DNA of 8,554 bases from the NCBI GenBank assembly GCA_036732755.1, contig DAINBU010000175.1, positions 1-8,554 of the forward strand. Reading direction: 5' to 3'. Under the pieces are notes generated by a model, which saw only the letters and a program-made list of their open reading frames with translations, ran no database searches and was not told the DNA's origin. The stretch comes from DASRRB01 sp036732755 (lineage in GTDB: Bacteria > Planctomycetota > B15-G4 > SIAN01). Within the stretch, counting starts at the first letter, position 1, and every line of letters begins with the position of its first letter. Of the stretch, positions 1 to 5,375 are shown one piece after another. The position numbers and the translations under genes were made by a program.

Positions 1-142
1 GCTCGCAACAATGAACGTTGACCGGTGGCTCGCTGCGTGAGGCGGTCGACCACGGTGCTGCTGCGAGTCGTGCCCGAATGCGCCGAGCGCAGCGAGCCCC
101 CCGTTCATCTTTTGGTTGGGGCGAGCGTGTCCCGTCCATCGA
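1..142. other. Non-coding left flank, no supported gene
   Basis: This stretch lies beyond the end of the leftward ergothioneine genes and beyond the left repeat copy. Open frames run through it on the plus strand, but they are the long spurious frames typical of very GC-rich DNA and give arginine/serine/proline-rich translations with no recognisable domain. I see no tRNA, no clear hairpin followed by a T-run and no promoter that I would defend. A neighbouring gene probably lies further left, outside the window. Confidence 0.5.
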
Positions 143-260
143 GCCTTTTTCTCCTCCGACCCTCCACCCGCTCTCGCCCGTCGCGCGTTCAACCACCCAT
201 CCTTCTCCCCGCGCCCTCTTCACCCCCGTTCTCGACGTCCGCTCCAGTTGCCAGCCGCGG
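143..260 (+). repeat. Left copy of ~119-bp gene-end repeat
   Basis: Read on the plus strand, this segment matches the reverse complement of 8436-8554 along its whole length. A hand alignment gives 11 substitutions and a one-base indel over 119 columns, about 90 % identity. The longest perfect blocks are 173-197 (25 bp) and 231-249 (19 bp). The plus strand is pyrimidine-rich and the other strand purine-rich. The segment overlaps the last 23 codons and stop of the ATP-grasp-EgtD gene (stop at 189-191) and continues 46 bp beyond it. Relative to the gene it follows, it has the same orientation as the right copy. No strong internal hairpin and no open frame shared by both copies were seen. The function is unknown; it could be a dispersed 3'-end element or part of a larger repeat. 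Confidence 0.88.
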
Positions 261-2537
261 TGCGAGCAGCGTCTCGCTGAAGCGGTGCGCGCCGTCGAAC
301 CAGCGCCCCTCGACGCGCAGTCGCGCCGCCGCCGCCAGCGCGTCGATCTCCGCCTCCGAGTACTTGTAGGAGTTCTCGGTGTGGATCGACTCGCCGCGCC
401 GCAGTGCGACGCTCAAGGCCAGCCGCCCGATCGTGACGGTCTGGTCCTCGAGCGAGTCGAGCCACATCTCGACGCGGCCGCGCTCCTCGTCCCAGAGCGC
501 CCGATGGCGGAACCTGGCCGGATCGAAGTCGCCGCCGAGCTCCCGGTTGATGCGCACGAGCAGGTTCCGGTTGAAGCGCGCCGTCACGCCGGCCGCGTCG
601 TCATAGGCGCGCTCGAGCGTCGAGCGGTCCTTGCGGGCGTCGATGCCGAGCAGGAGCCGGTCGGTCGGAGCGAGGCGCGCGCGGCAGCCGGCGAGGAAGG
701 CGGCCGCCTCGTCGCGATGGAGGTTGCCGACGTTGCTGCCGAGCCAGAGGACGAAACGCGGTGGCGAGGCAAGCGCGTCGAGCTGCGCGAGCCCCTCCTC
801 GTAGTCGCCGCGGAAGGCGACGACCTCGAGGTCGGGGGATTCGCGCGCGAGGGCGCGTTGCGACGCCGCGAGCGCCGCCGGAGAGATGTCGATCATGACA
901 TAACGCGCGAGCCGGGAACTCGACGCGAGCTCGTGGAGCAGCCGCCGCGTCTTGGTCGCGCTGCCGCTGCCGAGCTCGACGACCGTCACGCCGCCCGGCA
1001 GCGCCGCGGTGATCGCGGCCGCGTGCGTCGCGAGCAACTCGTCCTCGGCGCGCGTGACGTAGTACTCGGGCGTCGCGCAGATCTCCTCGAAGAGGCGCGA
1101 CCCCTCGTCGTCGTAGAACCAGCAGCAGGAGAGGTGCTTGGGGGTGGCGAGCAGGCCGCGCCGCACGTCCTCGGCGAGCCGCTCGGTCAGCGGCGCGGGC
1201 GGCTCGGCAGCGGGGGCCGGCGCGAGCGTGAACGGCAGCCCGGCGATCAGCGCGCGCGCACGGGCGTGGGCGGCGCGGCTCGAAGCCGGATGCGACGCGA
1301 GCGCGAAGGCGAGATGAGGGAAGGTCTCGGGGTGGGGCGGCGCGTGCATCTCGTCTCCGACCTTCACGCACAGGCCGAGCTCGGCGCCCTCCGCCGCCTC
1401 CGCCGCGGTTGCCCGCCGCGCGAGCTCGGCGTCGGCGGGGACCGCGGCCACGACCCCCTTCTCGAACGAGCAGGCGTAGGCGAGCGCGTGGCGCGGCGCG
1501 GCGCGCGGCTGAAAGTGCGGCGCCTCGCCGAGCGCCTGCGCGACCGCGAGCCGGAACGGCGGCGCCCCGATCGCGAGCTCGAAGAGGCGGTGCAGCCCCG
1601 AGTCCTCGCCGAGCCGCCCGTTCACCTCGATCACGCGCGTCGTCGTCCCGTCGTCGCGCAGCTCGACCGAGAATCCGCCCTCGTCCAGGCCGACCGCCTC
1701 GGCGGCGCGCGCGCCGGTCGCGCAGATGCGGGCCGCCGTGCGCTCGTCGCGGTCGGCGGGGAGGAGGTAGCCCTCGACGTAGAAGCGCGGCGGCGCGGTC
1801 ATCACCTGCTCGAGCGCGCCGAAGGGTCGGGCGCGGCCGGCGACGACGAAGCCGTCGGTCTCGACCGGATCGCCCGGCGCGAAGCTTTCGACGAGGAAGT
1901 GGGCCGTCGGGTCGGGGCCGGCGTCGAGCTCGGCGGCGCGCACGAATTCGACGAGCCGGGCGACGTCGCGCGAGCGCGGCAGGCCGGCGCGCATCCGCGC
2001 GACGGCGGCCTCGATTTCGGCGTCGCCGTCGACCTTCTCCATCAGCCGCGCCATGGTCGAGGCGAAGGCCTTCAACACCACGGGGAAGCCGTGGCGCGCC
2101 GCGAAGCGGCGCACGTCGCCGGCGTCGCTCGCGAGCGCGAATGCGGGCTGCGCCACGCCCGCCTCCGCGAGCGCCGCGCGCGTGCGCTGCTTGGCGAGGC
2201 AGTGCAGCGCCGCTTCGGGCCGCGGGCCGGGCAGGTCGAGCCTGCGCAGCGCGAGCGATCCCGCCGGCAGCGCCGCCTCGGTCTGGACCAGGATCCCGTC
2301 CACGCGGCGCGCGCGCGCCCACGCGACCAGCTCCGATGTGGCGCGCCCGACCTCCTCGGCCGGCGGCAGCAACAGCGTGTCGGGATAGAGCGCGCGGTCC
2401 GACTCGGCGATCCAGTCGTCGGCGAGCAGGAGCTCGATCCCCTCCGCCGCGAGCCATGCACGTTCGCGCGCGAGCAGCTCGGCGCGCGCGCGCACTTCGC
2501 CGGGATAGAGGTGGACGAGGCGCCGCGTCGGATTCAT
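189..2537 (-). CDS. egtD: ATP-grasp ligase fused to histidine N-alpha-methyltransferase EgtD
   Basis: This 782-residue cytosolic protein has two domains. Residues 1-~435 form an ATP-grasp ligase: a pre-ATP-grasp region, a K116-containing segment ending in EAGVAQP, a GFPVVLKAF lysine (K156), an LVESFAPGDPVETDGF strand, and the metal-binding VIEVNGRLGEDSG at 302-314 (E304, N306). A Pro/Ala linker (439-449) leads to a full-length EgtD (~450-760), which trimethylates histidine with SAM to give hercynine. Its motifs are EYYVTRAE, ELGSGSATKTRRLL, MIDIS, GSNVGNL (N605), AYDD (Y645), EMWLDS (M691) and HTENSYKYS (E721, S723). These match, as I recall them, the Mycobacterium EgtD substrate residues N166, Y206, M252, E282 and S284. 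The ATG at 2537 is chosen because it lies one base after the egtB stop and begins the domain; an upstream ATG at 2654 would overlap egtB by 116 bp and adds a nonsense-like stretch. No Shine-Dalgarno is visible, so translational coupling is likely. The last ~23 residues come from the repeat. The ligase substrate is unknown. Confidence 0.93.
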   Translation of the reverse strand: MNPTRRLVHLYPGEVRARAELLARERAWLAAEGIELLLADDWIAESDRALYPDTLLLPPAEEVGRATSELVAWARARRVDGILVQTEAALPAGSLALRRLDLPGPRPEAALHCLAKQRTRAALAEAGVAQPAFALASDAGDVRRFAARHGFPVVLKAFASTMARLMEKVDGDAEIEAAVARMRAGLPRSRDVARLVEFVRAAELDAGPDPTAHFLVESFAPGDPVETDGFVVAGRARPFGALEQVMTAPPRFYVEGYLLPADRDERTAARICATGARAAEAVGLDEGGFSVELRDDGTTTRVIEVNGRLGEDSGLHRLFELAIGAPPFRLAVAQALGEAPHFQPRAAPRHALAYACSFEKGVVAAVPADAELARRATAAEAAEGAELGLCVKVGDEMHAPPHPETFPHLAFALASHPASSRAAHARARALIAGLPFTLAPAPAAEPPAPLTERLAEDVRRGLLATPKHLSCCWFYDDEGSRLFEEICATPEYYVTRAEDELLATHAAAITAALPGGVTVVELGSGSATKTRRLLHELASSSRLARYVMIDISPAALAASQRALARESPDLEVVAFRGDYEEGLAQLDALASPPRFVLWLGSNVGNLHRDEAAAFLAGCRARLAPTDRLLLGIDARKDRSTLERAYDDAAGVTARFNRNLLVRINRELGGDFDPARFRHRALWDEERGRVEMWLDSLEDQTVTIGRLALSVALRRGESIHTENSYKYSEAEIDALAAAARLRVEGRWFDGAHRFSETLLAPRLATGADVENGGEEGAGRRMGG

Positions 2538-2538
2538 G

Positions 2539-3819
2539 TCAGCGCGCGTCGCGCGCGAGCCGCAGGCCCATGAACTGCCAGCGCTCGTGCGCGTGGAAGA
2601 AGTTGCGGTAGGTCGCGCGCAGGTGGTCGTGCGGCGAGACGCATGAGCCGCCACGCAGCACGAGCTGGTTCACCATGAACTTTCCGTTGTATTCGCCGAT
2701 CGCGCCGTCGGGCGCGCGGTAGCCCGGGTAGGCGACGTAGGGGCTCGCGGTCCACTCCCAGCAGTCGCCGAAGAGCTGCGCGGGCGCGCCGGAATCGGCG
2801 TGCGCGGCAGGTCGCGGCACGAGCTCGGCCGAATCGACGAAGTTGCCGGCGACCGGCGCGCCGGCGGCGGCGACCTCCCACTCCGCTTCCGTCGGCAGGC
2901 GCGCGCCGGCCCAGCGCGCGAAGGCGTCGGCCTCGAAGAAGCTCACGTGGCAGACCGGCGCGTCGAGCTCGAGCGGCACGAGGCCCGCGAGGGTGAACTG
3001 CCGCCAGCCGTCCGCGCCCCGCTCCCAGTGGAGCGGCGCCGTCCAACCCTGCGCCTGCACGGTGTCGAACCCCTCGGCGAGCCAGAGCTCGGGGCGCCGG
3101 TAGCCGCCGTCGTCCGCGAAGGCGAGCCACTCGCGGTTCGTGACGAGTCGCGCGGCGAGCTCGAAGGGGGCGAGGAGGACGCGATGGCGCGGCGCCTCGT
3201 TGTCGAAGGCGAAACCGTCGCCCGAGGCGCCGATCTCCCGCACGCCGCCGTCGAAGGCGATCCAGCGCAGCGGTGCGGCCGTGGATGTTCCACGCGGCGC
3301 GCCGCGCGCCGGCCGGTAAGCCGGCTTCAGCGGATTGCGCGAGAACAGGTGCAGCACGTCGGTGAGGATCAATTCCTGGTGCTGCTGCTCGTGCTGCAGT
3401 CCGAGCTCGACCAGCGCGGCGACCGCGGGCGCGCGGCCGCGCGCCGAGCCGAGCAGCTCCGCCATGGCGCCGTCGACGTGGCGGCGCCAGGCGCGGACCT
3501 CGTCGAGCGACGGGCGCGAGAGGAGGCCCCGTTCCGGCCGCGGCCAGCGCTCGCCGACCTGGCGGTAGTAGGAGTTGAAGAGGACGCGGTACTCGGGGCG
3601 CGGCGGGACGTAGCCGGGCAGGTGCTCCGCGAGCAGGAAGGTCTCGAAGAACCAGTTCGTGTGCGCCAGATGCCATTTGACGGGGCTCGTGCTCTCCATC
3701 GACTGGAGCGCGCAGTCTTCGGGGGAGAGCGGCTCGGCGAGCGCCTCGGTCGCGGCGCGCACGGCACGGAATCGCGCGACGAGGTCGGGCGCGAGCGGGC
3801 GCGAGGTCGAAGCGGTCAT
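2539..3819 (-). CDS. egtB: Ergothioneine sulfoxide synthase EgtB, probably cysteine-dependent type
   Basis: This 426-residue non-haem iron enzyme uses O2 to form a C-S bond between the hercynine imidazole and a thiol donor, giving the sulfoxide precursor of ergothioneine. An N-terminal DinB-like helical domain (~12-160) carries the iron ligands: H50 in KWHLAHTNWFFE, and H143 and H147 in HEQQHQE. A formylglycine-generating-enzyme/sulfatase-modifying-like domain follows (~183-424), with LPTEAEWE, GDCWEWT, LRGGSCVS and the family ending ATYRNFF...RWQFMGLRLA. The length is normal for the family. FNSYYRQVGERW (Y84, Y85) resembles the Tyr93/Tyr94 pair of Chloracidobacterium EgtB, which uses cysteine rather than gamma-glutamylcysteine; this subtype call is inference. 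The gene is first in a leftward operon with the EgtD fusion, one base apart. The ATG at 3819 is preceded by GGGG with a six-base spacer. No EgtA, EgtC or EgtE is encoded in the window. Confidence 0.95.
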   Translation of the reverse strand: MTASTSRPLAPDLVARFRAVRAATEALAEPLSPEDCALQSMESTSPVKWHLAHTNWFFETFLLAEHLPGYVPPRPEYRVLFNSYYRQVGERWPRPERGLLSRPSLDEVRAWRRHVDGAMAELLGSARGRAPAVAALVELGLQHEQQHQELILTDVLHLFSRNPLKPAYRPARGAPRGTSTAAPLRWIAFDGGVREIGASGDGFAFDNEAPRHRVLLAPFELAARLVTNREWLAFADDGGYRRPELWLAEGFDTVQAQGWTAPLHWERGADGWRQFTLAGLVPLELDAPVCHVSFFEADAFARWAGARLPTEAEWEVAAAGAPVAGNFVDSAELVPRPAAHADSGAPAQLFGDCWEWTASPYVAYPGYRAPDGAIGEYNGKFMVNQLVLRGGSCVSPHDHLRATYRNFFHAHERWQFMGLRLARDAR

Positions 3820-3823
3820 CCGG

Positions 3824-3829
3824 ATCCCC
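3824..3829 (-). promoter_or_regulatory. Ribosome binding site of egtB
   Basis: On the minus strand GGGGAT precedes the egtB ATG (3819), with the last G of GGGG six bases from the start codon. It is a partial purine-rich Shine-Dalgarno match, but it is the best in the window and supports the chosen start. Confidence 0.4.
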
Positions 3830-3843
3830 GGTGCGAGGCGAAC

Positions 3844-3849
3844 ATCGTA
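3844..3849 (-). promoter_or_regulatory. Possible -10 element driving egtB-egtD
   Basis: On the minus strand the sequence reads GC-TACGAT-GTTCG. TACGAT matches the housekeeping -10 consensus at four of six positions, including the key A at position 2 and the final T. It lies 24 bp upstream of the egtB ATG, which would leave a short leader carrying the GGGGAT ribosome site. No convincing -35 hexamer is visible. It is one of very few AT-leaning spots in the 95-bp divergent spacer. Confidence 0.35.
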
Positions 3850-3898
3850 GCGGCGTCGCGGGACCGCGCCGCGCTCGCGCGCCCCCGCGCCCGCGCGC

Positions 3899-3904
3899 TA
3901 GTCT
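3899..3904 (+). promoter_or_regulatory. Possible -10 element with leaderless start for the flavin oxidoreductase
   Basis: TAGTCT, preceded by GC as in the egtB promoter candidate, ends 10 bp before the ATG at 3915. Transcription starting about 7 bp downstream would begin almost at the start codon. No Shine-Dalgarno precedes this ATG (TGTTCCGCCCC), so a leaderless mRNA fits. No clear -35 is seen. The element is inferred from position and weak consensus only. Confidence 0.35.
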
Positions 3905-3914
3905 GTTCCGCCCC

Positions 3915-5375
3915 ATGTGGCATCCGACGCCCGCGATCCGCCATGCGCTGCCGGCGGCCACCTGGCCGACCGAAGCGGAGGCGGCGCGCGCGCGCCTCTA
4001 CGCGCCGATCCGGATCGGGAGCGTCACGCTCGAGCAGCGGACCTGGGTGCCGGCGATGGTGCCGTGGCGCGCGACCGAGGACGGCGTCGTCACGCGCGAA
4101 GTCCTCGACTGGTACGGCCGCTTCGCCGACGGGCAGCCGGGCGCGCTCGTGGTCGAGGCGACCGGCGTGCGCGACATCCCGAGCGGGCCGCTCCTGCGCA
4201 TCGGCCACGACCGCTTCGTGCCGGGCTTGCAGGAACTCGTCGCGACGGTGCGCGAGCGCAGCCGCGGGCGCACGCGCCTCTTCATCCAGATCATCGACTT
4301 CCTCTCCGTGAAGCGGCGGCCGACGGCGGAGCAGTACTTCGCACGCTTCCTGCGCGTCGAGCCGCGCCACTTCGCCGCGTTCGCCGCGGCGACCGGCCGG
4401 GCGGCGGCCGACGAGGCGGCGCTGCGCTGCGCGCTGGCCGCGGCCGACGACGCGACGCTCGAGCGCGTGCTCGACGAGCGCGAGCTCGAGGCGCTGCGCT
4501 TCGGCTACCGCGAGCGCGTCACCGACGTCCACCTGCCGCAGGTGCGCGACCTGCCGCGCACGCTGCCGCCGAGCTTCGCCGACGCCGCCCGGCGCGCGCG
4601 CGACGCCGGCTTCGACGGCGTCGAGCTCCATTTCGCGCACGCCTACACCATGGCGTCGTTCCTCTCGGCGCGGAACGACCGCGCCGACGGCTACGGCGGC
4701 TCGCTCGAGGGGCGCGTCCGGCTGCCGCTCGAGGTCTTCGCGGCGGTGCGCGCCGCGGTCGGGCGCGACTTCGTGGTGGGGGCGCGCTTCCTCTCCGACG
4801 ACGTGATCCCCGGCGGCAGCCGCGTCGACGACGCCAAATGGTTTGCGGTCCGCTTCGCACAGGCCGGCTTCGACTTCCTCTCGATCAGCAAGGGCGGCCG
4901 TTTCGAGGACGCCAAGCAGCCGCGCGTCGGTTGGGCCGTCTATCCCTACACGGGACCGAGCGGATACGAGTGCATGCCGACGGTGCTGTCGGACGCGCGC
5001 GGCCCGTTCGGCCGCAACGCGCCGCTCGCCGCGACGATCCGCCGCGCCGTGCGCGCGGCCGGGTTCGAGACGCCGGTCGTCACCGCCGGCGGCATCTCGA
5101 CGTTCGCGCAGGCCGAGGCGATCCTCGCGCGCGGCGACGCCGACGTGGTCGGTGCCGCGCGCCAGTCGCTGGCCGATCCCGACTGGTGGAGCAAGGTGCG
5201 CGCGGGCGCCGGCGCGACGGTCCGCCGCTGCGAGTTCACGAACTACTGCGAGGGGCTCGACCAGATGCACAAGCCGGTGACGTGCAAGCTGTGGGATCGC
5301 ATCGGGACCGACGAGCCGGGAGTGCGCCGGACCGCGGACGGGCGGCGCCTCACCGCGCCGACGGTCCGCTCATGA
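3915..5375 (+). CDS. NADH:flavin oxidoreductase, Old Yellow Enzyme family (atypical)
   Basis: This 486-residue protein is predicted to be an FMN-dependent TIM-barrel ene-reductase or dienoyl-reductase-like enzyme; the substrate is unknown. Family features in order are the barrel entry LYAPIRIGSVTLEQRTWVPAM (~29-48), VVEATGV (79-85), AGFDGVELHFAHAY (231-244; H239 and H242 at the usual His positions), SFLSARNDRADGYGGS (248-263), VTAGGIST (389-396) and DVVGAARQSLADPDW (410-424). Two features are unusual. The segment after Q125 lacks the common Q-x-x-H-x-G-R motif and carries an Ala/Glu-rich helical insertion (~131-210). The C-terminus has C439, C445 and C457, similar in spacing to the Fe-S cluster motif of 2,4-dienoyl-CoA reductase but short of a full four-Cys set. 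The C-terminal FAD/NADH domain of that enzyme is absent. The start at 3915 is preferred over the ATG at 3831, which runs into the egtB promoter. The stop overlaps the next gene by four bases, suggesting an operon. Confidence 0.88.
   Translation: MWHPTPAIRHALPAATWPTEAEAARARLYAPIRIGSVTLEQRTWVPAMVPWRATEDGVVTREVLDWYGRFADGQPGALVVEATGVRDIPSGPLLRIGHDRFVPGLQELVATVRERSRGRTRLFIQIIDFLSVKRRPTAEQYFARFLRVEPRHFAAFAAATGRAAADEAALRCALAAADDATLERVLDERELEALRFGYRERVTDVHLPQVRDLPRTLPPSFADAARRARDAGFDGVELHFAHAYTMASFLSARNDRADGYGGSLEGRVRLPLEVFAAVRAAVGRDFVVGARFLSDDVIPGGSRVDDAKWFAVRFAQAGFDFLSISKGGRFEDAKQPRVGWAVYPYTGPSGYECMPTVLSDARGPFGRNAPLAATIRRAVRAAGFETPVVTAGGISTFAQAEAILARGDADVVGAARQSLADPDWWSKVRAGAGATVRRCEFTNYCEGLDQMHKPVTCKLWDRIGTDEPGVRRTADGRRLTAPTVRS

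Noticed and set aside
1..142. Intrinsic terminator after the egtB-egtD operon (C-run, T-rich stretch and GGGG near 100-120)
   Set aside because: The pairing is weak and loose, and no U-run follows on the minus-strand transcript.
143..260. Integron attC-like recombination site at the gene 3' end
   Set aside because: GTTGAAC on the minus strand fits a GTTRRRY core, but no paired RYYYAAC site or long internal palindrome is present as attC requires.
18..2573. Very long plus-strand open frame opposite the EgtD fusion (851 codons)
   Set aside because: It is the antisense shadow of a real gene in GC-rich DNA: Arg/Ala/Glu-rich translation with no domain, while the minus frame shows complete ATP-grasp and EgtD motifs.
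2538..2654. Upstream ATG at 2654 as the start of the EgtD fusion
   Set aside because: It would overlap egtB by 116 bp and add 39 residues of Thr/Ser/Arg-rich shadow sequence; the ATG at 2537, one base after the egtB stop, begins the recognisable domain.
3831..3914. Upstream ATG at 3831 as the start of the flavin oxidoreductase
   Set aside because: The extra 28 residues are Arg/Pro-rich, non-homologous and cross both predicted divergent promoter elements.
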